DNA of 64,000 bases from Pseudonocardia sp. C8 (GCF_014267175.1 NZ_JACMTR010000002.1:2035001-2099000), one strand, 5' to 3'; shown: positions 26,624 to 36,316, counted from the stretch's first letter. Program-made: numbers and translations. Notes: a model not told the origin generated them from the letters alone.

Positions 26624-27721
26624 ATGCCGTTCGATCACGCTCCGGCCGGTCGCGGGTCCGGTGGCCCGGGTGCGCACGACCTGCGCCACCACGGTGACAG
26701 CGAGGCGTCCGACGGTCTCGTCGACTTCGCGGTCAACGTCGTCGGCGACGGCCCGCCGTCGTGGCTGCGGGACCGCCTCGCCGCCACCCTCGACGGGCTC
26801 GGCCGCTACCCGCGCGCCGACCACGACGCCCGGGCCCGGGCCACGGTCGCCGCCCGGCACGGCCGCACCCCGGAGCAGGTCCTGCCGCTGGCCGGCAGCG
26901 CGGAGGGCTTCGCGCTGCTCCCGGCGCTGCGTCCGCGGTTGGCCGCGGTCGTCCACCCCGGGTTCACCGAGCCGGAGGCCGCGCTGCGGGCGGCGGGGGT
27001 CCCGGTGACCCGGGTCCTCACCGACCCGGCCGCCGGCCACGTCCTCGATCCGGGGGCGGTGCCCGACGAGGCCGACCTGGTGGTCGTCGGGAACCCGACG
27101 AACCCGACCGGCGTGCTGCACCCGGCCGGCGACGTCCGCGCGCTCGCCCGGCCGGGCCGCGTCCTGCTGGTCGACGAGGCGTTCGCCGATGCCGTCCCGG
27201 GCGAGCCGGAGAGCCTGGCCGGGGACGAGGGGTTGCCCGGCCTGCTGGTGTTCCGCTCGCTGACCAAGACGTGGGCGCTCGCCGGGCTGCGCGCCGGCTA
27301 CGCGCTCGGCGCCCCGGGGCTGCTCGCGCGGCTCGCCGCGCCGCGCCCGCCGTGGCCGGTGTCGACGCCCGCGCTCGAGGCGATCGTCGCCTGCTGCGAG
27401 CCGGAGGCGCTGTCGGCGGCCGACCAGCGGGCCCGCGAGCTCGCCGCGCACCGCGCCTCCATGGTCGCCGCGCTGTCGGCGATCGAGGAGGTCGCCGTCC
27501 AGCCGGGGACGGCGCCGTTCCTGCTGCTGCACCTGCCCGACGGCACCGGCCCCGACGTGCGGCGGCTGCTGCGCGAGGCCGGCCTCGCGGTCCGCCGCGG
27601 CGACACCTTCCCCGGGCTCGGCCCGGACCACATCCGGGTCGCGGTGCGCGCCCCGGAGGTCGCCCGCCGGCTCGTCGACGAGCTCGACGCGGCCCTGCGC
27701 GCGCTGGCGGTGGTCGCATGA
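26624..27721 (+). CDS. cobC: PLP-dependent aminotransferase, CobC/threonine-phosphate decarboxylase-like
   Basis: A 365-aa fold-type I PLP enzyme. NPTNPTG and the Asp in LLVDEAFAD lie upstream of the PLP lysine in [15 protein letters not shown]; the C-terminal Arg in HIRVAVR binds the carboxylate. It is syntenic with Rv2231c (annotated cobC). Members supply the aminopropanol phosphate arm of cobalamin, or act as histidinol-phosphate-type transaminases, so the substrate is not certain. It starts a four-gene operon with 4-base overlaps throughout. Confidence 0.8.
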   Translation: MPFDHAPAGRGSGGPGAHDLRHHGDSEASDGLVDFAVNVVGDGPPSWLRDRLAATLDGLGRYPRADHDARARATVAARHGRTPEQVLPLAGSAEGFALLPALRPRLAAVVHPGFTEPEAALRAAGVPVTRVLTDPAAGHVLDPGAVPDEADLVVVGNPTNPTGVLHPAGDVRALARPGRVLLVDEAFADAVPGEPESLAGDEGLPGLLVFRSLTKTWALAGLRAGYALGAPGLLARLAAPRPPWPVSTPALEAIVACCEPEALSAADQRARELAAHRASMVAALSAIEEVAVQPGTAPFLLLHLPDGTGPDVRRLLREAGLAVRRGDTFPGLGPDHIRVAVRAPEVARRLVDELDAALRALAVVA

Positions 27722-28884
27722 CCACCGTCGCGGACGTCGTGGGCGTGCTCGAGGCCGCCTACCCGCCGGACCTCGCGATGGACTGGGACGCCGTCGGGCT
27801 GGTCTGCGGCGACCCGGCCGAGGAGGTCGACCGGGTGCTGTTCGCCGTCGACCCGACCCCGGAGACGGCGGACGAGGCGATCGGTGCGGGCGCCCGACTG
27901 CTCGTCACCCACCACCCGCTGCTGCTGCGCGGGGTGCACGGCGTCGGCGCCGACACCCCCAAGGGCGCGCTGCTGCACCGGCTGATCCGGCACGGGGTCG
28001 CGCTGTTCACCGCGCACACCAACGCCGACCTCGCCGACCCCGGCGTGTCCGACGCGCTCGCCGGCGCGCTCGGCCTGCAGGTCGACGGCCCGCTCGAACC
28101 GGAACCCGGCCCGGCCCTGGACAAGATCGTCACGTTCGTGCCGGTCGGGCCGGCGATCGCCCAGGTGCACGCCGCGCTGGCCGAGGCGGGCGCCGGGAAC
28201 GTCGGCAACTACTCGCACTGCTCGTTCGCCTCCGCCGGCACCGGACAGTTCCTGCCGCTCGACGGCGCCGCCCCGGCGATCGGCGAGATCGGCAAGCTGG
28301 AGCGGGTCGCGGAGACCCGCCTGGAGATGGTGCTGCCGCGGGCGCGGCGCGGCGCGGTCGTCGCCGCGCTGCGGGCCGCGCACCCCTACGAGGAGCCCGC
28401 GTTCGACCTGCTGGAGATGGCGCCGCTGCCGTCGTCGCGCGGGCTCGGGCGGGTCGGGACGCTGCCGGCCCCGGAACCGTTCTCCGCGTTCACCGAGCGG
28501 GTGGCGCGGGCGCTGCCCGCCACCGCGTGGGGCGTGCGCGGGGCCGGCGACCCGGACCGGGCGATCCGGCGGGTCGCGGTGTGCGGGGGAGCCGGGGACT
28601 CGGCGCTCGGGTCCGCCGCCCGGGCCGGCGTCGACGCCTACGTCACCGCCGACCTGCGCCACCACCCGGCGTCCGAGCACGCGCTGGCCGGGACCGGCCC
28701 CGGCGGCCCGGCGCCGGCGCTGGTCGACGTCGCGCACTGGGCGTCGGAGTGGCCGTGGTGCGGGCAGGCGGCCGGCGTCGTGCGCGCGGAGCTCGGCGGT
28801 AGCGTCGCGGTGTCGGTGTCCCGCCGGCGCACCGACCCCTGGACGACCGCTGCGACATCACCCGATCCGGAGGCGAGTTCATGA
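27718..28884 (+). CDS. Nif3-like dinuclear metal centre protein (DUF34)
   Basis: 388 aa. Metal-ligand segments are [19 protein letters not shown] and the C-terminal [11 protein letters not shown]. The middle third ([26 protein letters not shown]) is the CutA/PII-like insert found in long Nif3 homologues. The family is often annotated as GTP cyclohydrolase type 2 or YqfO and its biochemical role is unsettled. Coupled by ATGA to both neighbours; syntenic with Rv2230c. Confidence 0.9.
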   Translation: MTTVADVVGVLEAAYPPDLAMDWDAVGLVCGDPAEEVDRVLFAVDPTPETADEAIGAGARLLVTHHPLLLRGVHGVGADTPKGALLHRLIRHGVALFTAHTNADLADPGVSDALAGALGLQVDGPLEPEPGPALDKIVTFVPVGPAIAQVHAALAEAGAGNVGNYSHCSFASAGTGQFLPLDGAAPAIGEIGKLERVAETRLEMVLPRARRGAVVAALRAAHPYEEPAFDLLEMAPLPSSRGLGRVGTLPAPEPFSAFTERVARALPATAWGVRGAGDPDRAIRRVAVCGGAGDSALGSAARAGVDAYVTADLRHHPASEHALAGTGPGGPAPALVDVAHWASEWPWCGQAAGVVRAELGGSVAVSVSRRRTDPWTTAATSPDPEASS

Positions 28885-29606
28885 AGGCCGACCCCACGGT
28901 GCAGGCGAAGCTCCTCCAGCTGGCCGAGGTCGACGCCGAGCTCGGCCGGCTCGCCCACCAGCGGAAGAACCTGCCCGAGCACCAGCGCCTCGCCGAGGCA
29001 GAGCAGCGGGTCCGGAAGGCGCACGACGCGGTGGTCCGGGCCGAGACCCGGGCCCACGACCTGGACCGGGACATCGCCCGGCTGGAGCGTGACGTCGACG
29101 GCGTCCGCTCCCGCACCGAACGCGACCGGTCGCTGCTGGCCGGGTCCGGTGTCGGCGCCAAGCAGGCGACCGAGCTGCAGCACGAGCTGGACACCCTGGC
29201 CCGCCGGCAGGGCGTGCTGGAGGACGAGCAGCTCGGGCTCATGGAGGAGCGTGAGGCCGTCGGCGTCGAGCTCGACCACGCCCGCGGCGAGCTGGCGGCC
29301 GCCGAGGAGGAGGTCACCGAGCTGACCGGTCGGCGCGACACGGCCGAGGCCGACCTCGACGCCGCCCGGGCCGGCCGCGACCGCGCCCGCGACGAGCTGG
29401 TGGGCGCGATCCCCGCGGAGCTGCTGACCGAGTACGAGCGGATCCGGGGCCGCGGCCAGGTCGCGGCCGGGGCGCTGCGCGAGTCCCGGTGCGGGGCGTG
29501 CCGGCTGGAGCTGGACCGGACCTTCCTCAGCCAGGTCCGCGGCGCGGCGGCCGACGACGTCGTCCACTGCGAGGAGTGCGGCGCGATTCTGGTGCGTGGG
29601 CAGTGA
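28881..29606 (+). CDS. Coiled-coil zinc-ribbon protein (CT398-like)
   Basis: 241 aa. Residues about 10-175 are heptad-rich helices forming a long antiparallel coiled-coil hairpin, and the C-terminus is a zinc ribbon with CGAC and CEEC. This is the CT398/C4-type zinc-ribbon family, in the same operon position as Rv2229c. It is thought to be a nucleic-acid or protein-interaction scaffold. There is no enzyme motif. Confidence 0.88.
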   Translation: MKADPTVQAKLLQLAEVDAELGRLAHQRKNLPEHQRLAEAEQRVRKAHDAVVRAETRAHDLDRDIARLERDVDGVRSRTERDRSLLAGSGVGAKQATELQHELDTLARRQGVLEDEQLGLMEEREAVGVELDHARGELAAAEEEVTELTGRRDTAEADLDAARAGRDRARDELVGAIPAELLTEYERIRGRGQVAAGALRESRCGACRLELDRTFLSQVRGAAADDVVHCEECGAILVRGQ

Positions 29607-30760
29607 AGCTGGTCGTGGAGGCGGACGGCGGCTCGCGCGGCAACCCGGGCGCGGCCGGCTACGGCGCCGTCGTGCTCGACGCCGCGGGCCGCCAGGTGCT
29701 CGCCGAGGTGTACGACGGGCTGGGCACGGCCACCAACAACGTCGCCGAGTACCGGGGGCTGATCGCCGGCCTGACCGCGGCCCGCGACCTGGGGGCCACC
29801 GAGGTCGACGCCCGGATGGACTCGAAGCTGGTCATCGAGCAGATGAGCGGCCGCTGGAAGATCAAGAACGAGGCGTTGCGGGAGCTCGCCGACACCGCCC
29901 GCGCGCTGGTGTCCGGGTTCGACCACGTCGGCTTCACCTGGATCCCGCGGGCCGACAACGCCCGCGCCGACGCCCTGGCCAACAAGGCGATGGACGGCGA
30001 GTCGAGCCCGGTCGTCGCGGCGGCGGCCGGTCCGGCGCCGAAACCCACCGCGCCGCCGACCGAGCAGGCCGAGGTCGCCGCCGCGCAGGACGGCTCCGCG
30101 GCCGCCGCCGCGGCCTGGACCGGCCAGGCAGGCACGCCGGTCCGGATGATCCTGCTGCGGCACGGCCAGACCGCCCTGTCGATCGAGCGCCGCTACTCCG
30201 GGCACGGCGACCCGGAGCTGAACGAGACCGGACAACAGCAGGCCGCCGCGGCGGCCCGGGCGCTCGCCGCACGGCTGCGGAAGCAGGGGGTGACACCGGC
30301 CGCGGTGCTGTCGTCGCCGCTGCGCCGGGCCCGGCAGACCGCCGCCGCCGTCGCCGAGACGACCGGGGCACCGCTGCAGGTCCGGGACGGGTTGATCGAG
30401 ACCGACTTCGGCGGCTGGGAGGGGCTCACCTTCGCCGAGGCCCGCGAGCGGGACCCGGAGCTGCACGGCCGCTGGCTCGGCTCGGCCGACGTCGAGCCGC
30501 CCGGCGGGGAGAGCTTCCGGTCGGTGGGGGAGCGGGTCGGGGCCGAGCTGCGCCGGATCGTCGAGGAGTTCCCCGGGGAGACGGTGATCGTCGTCAGCCA
30601 CGTGACGCCGATCAAGCTCATGTTGCGGGAGGCGCTCGGCGCGGGCGACGAGGTGCTGTTCCGGATGCACCTGGACCTGGCCTGCACCAGCGTCGCCGAC
30701 TTCTACCCGGACGGCGGGGCCTCGGTGCGGCTGGTGAACGACACCTCCTACCTGGGGTGA
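29603..30760 (+). CDS. Bifunctional RNase H / histidine phosphatase
   Basis: A 385-aa fusion. Residues 1-135 are RNase HI: the carboxylates are in VEADGGSRGNPG, NNVAEYRGL, ARMDSKLV and PRADNARADALA. After an Ala/Pro linker, residues about 180-385 are a phosphoglycerate-mutase-type phosphatase: LLRHGQT, SPLRRARQTA, ETDFGGWEG and VVSHVTPIK. The M. tuberculosis orthologue Rv2228c has RNase H and alpha-ribazole phosphatase activity, which links it to cobC. The GTG overlaps the zinc-ribbon stop. Confidence 0.92.
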   Translation: MKLVVEADGGSRGNPGAAGYGAVVLDAAGRQVLAEVYDGLGTATNNVAEYRGLIAGLTAARDLGATEVDARMDSKLVIEQMSGRWKIKNEALRELADTARALVSGFDHVGFTWIPRADNARADALANKAMDGESSPVVAAAAGPAPKPTAPPTEQAEVAAAQDGSAAAAAAWTGQAGTPVRMILLRHGQTALSIERRYSGHGDPELNETGQQQAAAAARALAARLRKQGVTPAAVLSSPLRRARQTAAAVAETTGAPLQVRDGLIETDFGGWEGLTFAEARERDPELHGRWLGSADVEPPGGESFRSVGERVGAELRRIVEEFPGETVIVVSHVTPIKLMLREALGAGDEVLFRMHLDLACTSVADFYPDGGASVRLVNDTSYLG

Positions 30761-30873
30761 CGGGGCCGCGCCCTGCGCGCCGAGGATCGTGACGCGGTCG
30801 GCGGACCGCGGGCCGGGTCTCCCTGCCCGGCACCCGGGCGGGCGCCACCGTGCCTCTCGAACGCCGCGCCGGG

Positions 30874-31373
30874 TCGATCTGCGCGGTCTCGCCCTCGCCG
30901 GGGCGATTTGGTGCGTGTCGAGCGCGAGGCGGGGGTTCGATTTGCGCGGTCTCGCCCCAGGTGGGGCGGTTTCGTGCGTGTCGAGTGCTGCATGCGGATC
31001 GATCTGCACGGTGTCGCCCTGAGGTGGGCGATTTCGTGCGCGTCGAGCGCGACGCTGGGGTCGATCTGCACGGTCTGGCCCTCGCCGGGGCGGTTTCGTG
31101 CGTGTCGAGCACAAATGTTGGGGTCGATCTGCACGACGTTGCCCTGCGGCGGGCGATTTCGTGCGTGTCGGGTACTTCGCCAGGTTCGATCAGCGCGGCT
31201 GCGCCACGGGCAGGGCGCCTTCGCGAGTCTCGGCCGCCTCCGCGGGAGTCGATCTGCACGATCGTGCCGCGGGGTGGGGCGACGTCGTGCAACTCGGCGG
31301 TGGTGCCGCGATCGATCAGCGCGGTCCCGCTCGGCAGGGGCGAGCCGGTGCGTCTCCGGCTGCCCGGTGCCGG
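30874..31373. repeat. Array of eight 62-63 bp imperfect dyad repeats
   Basis: Eight tandem units begin with TCGAT or TCGA at 30874, 30937, 30999, 31061, 31124, 31186, 31249 and 31312, so the spacing is 62 or 63 bp throughout. Each unit reads roughly TCGATCTGCRCGG..., then a GCCC-loop-GGGC hairpin core, then a TTTCGTGCGTGTCGA end. The unit as a whole is an imperfect palindrome with TCGA at both edges. Units 1-5 are well conserved; units 6-8 are eroded. The period is not a multiple of three, so it does not code for a repeat protein. It fills the gap between the RNase H operon and a small gene. Nothing else is seen in 30761-31534. Confidence 0.85.
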
Positions 31374-31534
31374 CACCGATCGCCCGCTGAATCGATCCTG
31401 TCATGCCCCGAACGGGGGTCGTCCACTGCGTACTGTTGTCCGGCCTCCCGGCCCGGGTGATGATCGATGGGCACCGTACGGGGCAGTTCGCGTACGGAGC
31501 GTGAGTCTCATTGGTGCGGGGAACGGAGACGGCG

Positions 31535-31708
31535 ATGTCCGGTGCGCAGTCCGACGATCACGATTACGGCTACGACCTGGCCCACGAGATGAAGGTGGTC
31601 GCGCGGATGCCGCAGCAGCGACGGGGTACGTCTCGCCCGATCGGGGCTCCCGTCCGAGAGCCCGACCCGGACACCGACCTCGGCCACGACATGGCCCACG
31701 AGTTCTGA
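31535..31708 (+). CDS. 57-aa acidic, His-containing mini-protein of unknown function
   Basis: Reading frame with a GGAGA site 5 nt before the ATG, ending just before a strong terminator, so it looks like a genuine small gene. The protein contains a duplicated motif: HDYGYDLAHEM near the start and DTDLGHDMAHEF at the very end, joined by a basic, Pro-rich middle (RMPQQRRGTSRPIG). No signal peptide, membrane segment or Cys is present. It could be a precursor peptide, a metal-binding protein or a regulator; I do not recognise the family. Confidence 0.6.
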   Translation: MSGAQSDDHDYGYDLAHEMKVVARMPQQRRGTSRPIGAPVREPDPDTDLGHDMAHEF

Positions 31709-31727
31709 TCCGGCGATCCCGGCCCGA

Positions 31728-31765
31728 CGACGGCCCGCCCGGCGCTCCCGCAGGGCGGGCCGTCG
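31728..31765 (+). terminator. Strong hairpin terminator of the 57-aa gene
   Basis: A perfect 13-bp stem (CGACGGCCCGCCC / GGGCGGGCCGTCG) with a 12-nt loop starts 20 bp after the stop at 31708. Confidence 0.8.
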
Positions 31766-31773
31766 CACGTCTG

Positions 31774-31864
31774 AGGCCATTCGCATGTCGGAGCCCAGTC
31801 GCCGTCGCGGGCCATTCGCCCGTCGCGGGTCACTTCGCCTGTCGCAGGCCATTCGTCCGTCGCC
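31774..31864. repeat. Five imperfect 18-19 bp tandem repeats
   Basis: Units of approximate consensus GGCCATTCGCCCGTCGCG start at 31774, 31792, 31810, 31828 and 31847. The following 31865-31990 contains further degenerate short motifs (GCTCACCGAACC and its complement GGTGAGCG) but no gene. Unrelated in sequence to the 62-bp array. Confidence 0.65.
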
Positions 31865-32007
31865 CCACAGACGCTCACCGAACCGGACAACACTCACCCG
31901 ATCCCGCGAGCGACGGCCGAACCCGTGAGCGAACGGCGAACAGGTGAGCGTCCAGTCGCGCGCGGTCGGACGCGGGGCGTCACCGCACGACCGTCACCGC
32001 AGGGCCG

Positions 32008-32772
32008 TCACTGCAGGAACAGCGCGATGCCGACCGCGATCCCGAGCAGCACGACCGTCCAGCGCAGCAGGTTCGCCGGCATCCGCCGCGCGAGGAGCGC
32101 GCCGAGGTAGCCGCCGGCCAGCGTCGTCGGCGCCAGCAGGGCCACCGCGAGCCAGTCGACCGGGGCCCCGATCGCGAAGACCGCCACCGTCACCGTCGCG
32201 ACCACGACCGACAGCACACCCTTGAGCGCGTTGAGCCGGCGCAGCTCGTCGTGCGCGAACAGCGCGAGCGTGGAGATCAGGACGACGCCGAGCGCACCGC
32301 CGAAGTAGCCGCCGTAGATCGCGGCGAGGAACACCGCCACCAGCAGCGCGGGCGTGCGGTCCCGCTCCGCGACCGCGGGATCCCCGATCCACCGCTTGAG
32401 GTACGGCCCGACCGCCATCGTCAGGCTGGCCAGGATGACCAGGGCCGGGACGACGGCGTCGAACACCGCCGCCGGCAGCACCAGCAGCAACGCGCACCCG
32501 ATCCCCGCGCCGAGCGCGGCGGCGATCGCCGTGCCCACGATCCGGTGGCCCTGGCCGGGCAGGTCCCGGCGGGCACCGAGGACGATGCCGGCGTACCCGG
32601 GCCACTGCGCGACCGAGTTGGTGACGTTCGCGGTCAGCGGCGGGAACCCGACCGCGAGCAGGGCCGGGAACACCAGCAGCGATCCGCCGCCCGCGACCGC
32701 GTTCACCGCGCCCGCGAACAGCCCGGCGACGAGCAGGAAGACCAGTGCCCACGGCTGCGACAGGTCGATCAC
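32008..32772 (-). CDS. Sulfite exporter TauE/SafE family membrane protein
   Basis: A 254-aa protein with about eight transmembrane segments. The N-terminal AGLFAGAVNAVAGGGSLLVFPALL and the internal repeat FLAAIYGGYFGGALGVVLISTLAL are the two TauE family halves. Substrates of the family include sulfite, sulfoacetate and other organosulfonates; which one applies here cannot be told. The GTG at 32772 is chosen because TACGGT lies 6 nt upstream. It is divergent from the BASS transporter. Confidence 0.85.
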   Translation of the reverse strand: MIDLSQPWALVFLLVAGLFAGAVNAVAGGGSLLVFPALLAVGFPPLTANVTNSVAQWPGYAGIVLGARRDLPGQGHRIVGTAIAAALGAGIGCALLLVLPAAVFDAVVPALVILASLTMAVGPYLKRWIGDPAVAERDRTPALLVAVFLAAIYGGYFGGALGVVLISTLALFAHDELRRLNALKGVLSVVVATVTVAVFAIGAPVDWLAVALLAPTTLAGGYLGALLARRMPANLLRWTVVLLGIAVGIALFLQ

Positions 32773-32778
32773 CACCGG

Positions 32779-32784
32779 ACCGTA
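32779..32784 (-). promoter_or_regulatory. -10 element (TACGGT) of the TauE-like gene, leaderless type
   Basis: On the minus strand TACGGT plus 6 nt (CCGGTG) leads to the GTG at 32772. An adjacent in-frame GTG at 32775 would leave only 3 nt. Confidence 0.45.
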
Positions 32785-32857
32785 ACCCGCGAGGTCCGTC
32801 CCGCGATCCGGACACCCGGTGTGCCCGCGGCACCGGGGCCGGTGCAAGAGTGCCCGT

Positions 32858-33835
32858 GTGGGTGCGATGCAGCGGGTCCAGCAGGTGGGCGACGTGGTCG
32901 GGCGATGGTTCCCGGTCATCGTCCTGGTCGCGGGGGCGGTGGCACTGGCCGTCCCGGGGGCGTTCGAGGGCTGGACGTCGGCGGTGCCGTGGCTGCTCGC
33001 CGTGATCATGCTCGGGATGGGCATGACGCTGCGGCCGGTCGACTTCGCCTACATCGCGCGCCGTCCGCAGGCCTTCGCGATCGGGCTGTGCGCCCAGTAC
33101 GTCGTCATGCCGTCGCTCGGCTGGCTGCTCACCGTCCTCGTCGACCTGCCCCCGGAGATCGCGGTGGGCGTGATCCTGGTGGCGTGCGCCCCGGGCGGGA
33201 CGGCGTCGAACGTCATGGTCTTCCTCGCCCGCGGCGACGTGGCGCTGTCGGTGGCGATGACCTCGGTGTCCACGCTCGTCGCACCGCTGCTGACACCGCT
33301 GCTCGTGCTGCTGCTCGCCGGCCGGTTCCTGCCGGTCTCGCCGGGCAGCCTGTTCCTGTCGATCGTGCAGGTCGTGCTGGTGCCGGTGGTCCTCGGCTTC
33401 CTGCTGCGCCGCTGGGCGGGCGGGTTCGTCGACCGGGTGACGCCCGCGCTGCCGCTGGTGTCGGTACTGGGGATCACGGCAGTGGTGCTCGCCGTCGTCG
33501 CCGGGTCCGCGGACTCGCTGCTCACCGCCGGTCTCGCGATCGCCGCGGTGGTCGCCGTGCACAACCTCGCCGGACTGGCACTCGGGTACGGCGTGGCCCG
33601 GGCGTTCCGGCTCGACCTCGGTGCCGCGCGGGCGGTGTCCATCGAGGTCGGCATGCAGAACTCGGGGCTCGCCGCGACACTGGGCACCGTGCACTTCGGC
33701 CCGGCCGCGGCGCTGCCCGGCGCAGTCTTCTCGGTGTGGCACAACGTGTCCGGTGCGGCACTGGCCGGGTACTGGTCCCGCCGTCCGGTGACGCCCGAGC
33801 CGGCGGGGGCGACCGTGGACGGAGCGGACCGGTGA
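32858..33835 (+). CDS. Bile acid:sodium symporter (BASS) family transporter
   Basis: About 325 aa with nine or ten hydrophobic segments. Typical segments are LAVIMLGMGMTLRPVDF, VACAPGGTASNVMVFLARGDVALSVAMTS, which holds the conserved cation-binding core, and EVGMQNSGLAATL. Bacterial BASS proteins move organic anions such as pyruvate or pantoate with sodium; substrate unknown. The start is GTG 32858 or ATG 32867. Its stop overlaps the next start (GTGA). Confidence 0.88.
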   Translation: MGAMQRVQQVGDVVGRWFPVIVLVAGAVALAVPGAFEGWTSAVPWLLAVIMLGMGMTLRPVDFAYIARRPQAFAIGLCAQYVVMPSLGWLLTVLVDLPPEIAVGVILVACAPGGTASNVMVFLARGDVALSVAMTSVSTLVAPLLTPLLVLLLAGRFLPVSPGSLFLSIVQVVLVPVVLGFLLRRWAGGFVDRVTPALPLVSVLGITAVVLAVVAGSADSLLTAGLAIAAVVAVHNLAGLALGYGVARAFRLDLGAARAVSIEVGMQNSGLAATLGTVHFGPAAALPGAVFSVWHNVSGAALAGYWSRRPVTPEPAGATVDGADR

Positions 33836-34674
33836 GCCGGGCCGAGCTCCCCACCGTCGTCCTGCCCGGGGGCGAGCGGGTCCCCGCGCTCGGCCAGGGC
33901 ACCTGGGGTTACGCCGAGGACCCGGCCCGCCGGGCCGACGAGATCGCCGCGCTGCGCCACGGCGTCGACCTGGGCATGACCGTCGTCGACACCGCCGAGA
34001 TGTACGCCGACGGGGGTGCCGAGGAGCTCGTCGGCGCGGCGCTGGGGGACCGGCGCGACGAGATCTTCCTGGTCGACAAGGTGCTGCCGTGGGACGCCTC
34101 CCGGGCCGGGACCGTCGAGGCCGCCGAGCGCGCGCTGCGCCGGCTGGGCACCGACCGGATCGACCTCTACCTGCTGCACTGGCGCGGCGGGCACCCGCTC
34201 GACGAGACCGTCGCCGCGTTCCACGAGCTGCGCGACGCCGGGAAGATCCGGAACTGGGGCGTCAGCAACCTCGACGCCGCGGACATGGCCGAGCTCGCCG
34301 CGATCGATCCGGGCGCGGCCACCGACCAGATCCTCTACAACCTCACCCGCCGCGGCCCGGAGTGGGACCTGCTGCCGTGGCTGCGCGAGCGCGGCATCCC
34401 GGTGACCGCGTACTCGCCGATCGAGCAGGGACGGCTGCTCGGCCACCCCGCGCTCGACGCCGTCGCCGCGGCCCACGGTGCGACGGCCGCCCAGGTCGCG
34501 CTGGCCTGGGTGCTGCGCGACGGTGACGTCCTCGCCATCCCGAAGGCCACCGGCACCGCGCACGTCGAGGAGAACCGGGCCGCCGCCGGGCTCGCCCTGA
34601 CCGCCGACGACCTCGCCGCGCTGGACCGCGCGTTCCCGCCGCCGGACCGGGCCCGGCCGTTGCAGATGCTGTGA
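33832..34674 (+). CDS. Aldo/keto reductase
   Basis: A 280-aa TIM-barrel NADPH oxidoreductase. The catalytic tetrad is visible: Asp and Tyr in DTAEMYADGG, Lys in LVDKVLP and His in YLLHWRG. NADPH-binding segments AYSPIEQGRLL and IPKATGTAHVEEN follow. It is translationally coupled to the BASS transporter, so the pair may import and reduce the same carbonyl compound; this is inference. Confidence 0.92.
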   Translation: MSRAELPTVVLPGGERVPALGQGTWGYAEDPARRADEIAALRHGVDLGMTVVDTAEMYADGGAEELVGAALGDRRDEIFLVDKVLPWDASRAGTVEAAERALRRLGTDRIDLYLLHWRGGHPLDETVAAFHELRDAGKIRNWGVSNLDAADMAELAAIDPGAATDQILYNLTRRGPEWDLLPWLRERGIPVTAYSPIEQGRLLGHPALDAVAAAHGATAAQVALAWVLRDGDVLAIPKATGTAHVEENRAAAGLALTADDLAALDRAFPPPDRARPLQML

Positions 34675-34699
34675 ACGGGCCGCGTCGCCGTCCGGTCCG

Positions 34700-34705
34700 T
34701 AGCCT
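34700..34705 (+). promoter_or_regulatory. -10 element (TAGCCT) of selO, leaderless type
   Basis: TAGCCT is followed by 6 nt (GGAGGC) and the ATG at 34712. The GGAGG lies too close to the start to serve as a normal Shine-Dalgarno. Confidence 0.5.
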
Positions 34706-34711
34706 GGAGGC

Positions 34712-36169
34712 ATGACGGCAGCCACCGAGATCGCGTTCGAGAACACCTTCGTCCGCGACCTGGAGGGCCTGTACGTGCCGTGGCAGGGAGCCCGGGTCCC
34801 GGAGCCGCGGACGGTGCTGGTCAACGACGCCCTGGCCCGCGAGCTGGGCCTCGACCCGGCGGTGCTGCGCTCGCCCGAGGGGCTCGGACTGCTCACCGGG
34901 ACCGCGGTGCCGGAGTCCGCGACGACGGTCGCCCAGGCCTACGCCGGGCACCAGTTCGGCGGCTACGCACCCCGGCTCGGCGACGGCCGCGCGCTGCTCG
35001 TCGGCGAGCTCGTCACCCCGACCGGGGAGCGGCGCGACCTGCACCTGAAAGGGTCGGGGCGGACGCCGTTCGCCCGCGGCGGCGACGGCAAGGCCCCGCT
35101 CGGGCCGATGCTGCGCGAGTACGTCGTGTCCGAGGCCATGCACGCGCTCGGCGTGCCCACCACCCGGTCGCTGGCGGTCGTCACGACCGGCGAGCACGTG
35201 CTGCGTGACCGCGGTCCGGAGCCGGGGGCGGTCCTGGCCCGGACGGCGGCCAGCCACCTGCGGGTCGGGACGTTCCAGTTCGCGGCCTCCACCGGCGACG
35301 CCGACGTGCTGCGCCGGCTGGCCGACCACGCGATCGCCCGCCACCACCCGTCCTGCGCCGGGGCCGCGAACCCGTACCTGGAGCTCTTCCGCCGGGTCGT
35401 CGAGGTGCAGGCCACGCTGATCGCGCAGTGGATGCACCTCGGCTTCGTGCACGGCGTCATGAACACCGACAACATGACGATCTCCGGCGAGACGATCGAC
35501 TACGGCCCGTGCGCATTCCTCGACGCGCACGACCCCGCCGCCGTCTACAGCTCCATCGACCACGGCGGCCGGTACGCCTACGGCAACCAGCCCGGGATCG
35601 CCCAGTGGAACCTGGCCCGGTTCGGCGAGGCCCTGCTGCCGCTGCTGGACGACGACCGGGACGAGGCGGTCCGGCTCGCCACCGAGGTCCTGGAGGGCTT
35701 CGCCGAGCTGTACCTGTCCGCCCGCGACGACGGCTACCGCACCAAGCTCGGCCTGCCCGCCGGGTTCGCCGCGGGGCCGATGCTGGAGGACCTCGCCCGG
35801 CTGCTCGCCGAGCAGAAGCCCGACCACACGCTGTTCTTCCGCCGGCTGTCGACGGCGGCCCGCGGCGACGCCGGCCCGGTCCGCGCGCTGTTCGACGACC
35901 CGTCCACCGCCGCCGACGACTGGCTGGCGTCCTGGCGGGCCGCCGGCCCGGACGGCGCCGCCATGGACCGGGTCAACCCGATCTACGTCCCGCGCAACCA
36001 CCTGGTCGAGGAGGCGCTCGGTGCCGCCGTCGCCGACGGTGACCTCGAACCCGTCCAGTGGCTGCTGCAGGTGCTGGGGCACCCGTACGAGGAGCGCCCC
36101 GGGTACGAGCGGTACGCCGAGCCCGCCGGGCCGGATGCCCCGCCGTTCGTGACGTTCTGCGGGACCTGA
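34712..36169 (+). CDS. selO: Protein adenylyltransferase SelO (YdiU/UPF0061)
   Basis: A 485-aa pseudokinase-fold enzyme that transfers AMP to protein Ser/Thr/Tyr. Family landmarks are [49 protein letters not shown], the active-site VMNTDNM and DYGPCAFLD. The C-terminus ends FCGT, keeping the Cys but not the CxxU/CSS ending of some relatives. It is a monocistronic gene immediately upstream of rnpB. In E. coli it protects against oxidative stress by AMPylating redox proteins. Confidence 0.94.
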   Translation: MTAATEIAFENTFVRDLEGLYVPWQGARVPEPRTVLVNDALARELGLDPAVLRSPEGLGLLTGTAVPESATTVAQAYAGHQFGGYAPRLGDGRALLVGELVTPTGERRDLHLKGSGRTPFARGGDGKAPLGPMLREYVVSEAMHALGVPTTRSLAVVTTGEHVLRDRGPEPGAVLARTAASHLRVGTFQFAASTGDADVLRRLADHAIARHHPSCAGAANPYLELFRRVVEVQATLIAQWMHLGFVHGVMNTDNMTISGETIDYGPCAFLDAHDPAAVYSSIDHGGRYAYGNQPGIAQWNLARFGEALLPLLDDDRDEAVRLATEVLEGFAELYLSARDDGYRTKLGLPAGFAAGPMLEDLARLLAEQKPDHTLFFRRLSTAARGDAGPVRALFDDPSTAADDWLASWRAAGPDGAAMDRVNPIYVPRNHLVEEALGAAVADGDLEPVQWLLQVLGHPYEERPGYERYAEPAGPDAPPFVTFCGT

Positions 36170-36303
36170 CCCCTGCTCGCGCCGCGCCCTCGGTCCCACC
36201 CCCGCCGCCGAGATGCAGCCGAGGGTTCCGTGGAGATCGACAATTCGCGCTGGGGCTACATGTCGGCGGGGGAGCGGGTCGCCGGCCGACCACGCGCGGC
36301 GGC

Positions 36304-36309
36304 TATCCT
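36304..36309 (+). promoter_or_regulatory. -10 element (TATCCT) of rnpB
   Basis: TATCCT is followed by 7 nt and the G at 36317 that begins helix P1 of RNase P RNA, so promoter position and RNA end agree. The interval 36170-36303 otherwise shows no gene. Confidence 0.6.
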
Positions 36310-36316
36310 CGAACGC

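Noticed and set aside
30874..31373. Regular repeats with about 62-bp period that could look like a CRISPR array
   Set aside because: The whole unit is conserved; there are no unique spacers alternating with an invariant repeat, no cas genes, and the units are long degenerate dyads.
30850..31947. A 365-codon open frame on the plus strand across the repeat array
   Set aside because: The repeat period is not divisible by three, so the frame reads each unit differently. There is no ribosome-binding site, and it overlaps the better supported 57-aa gene and its terminator.
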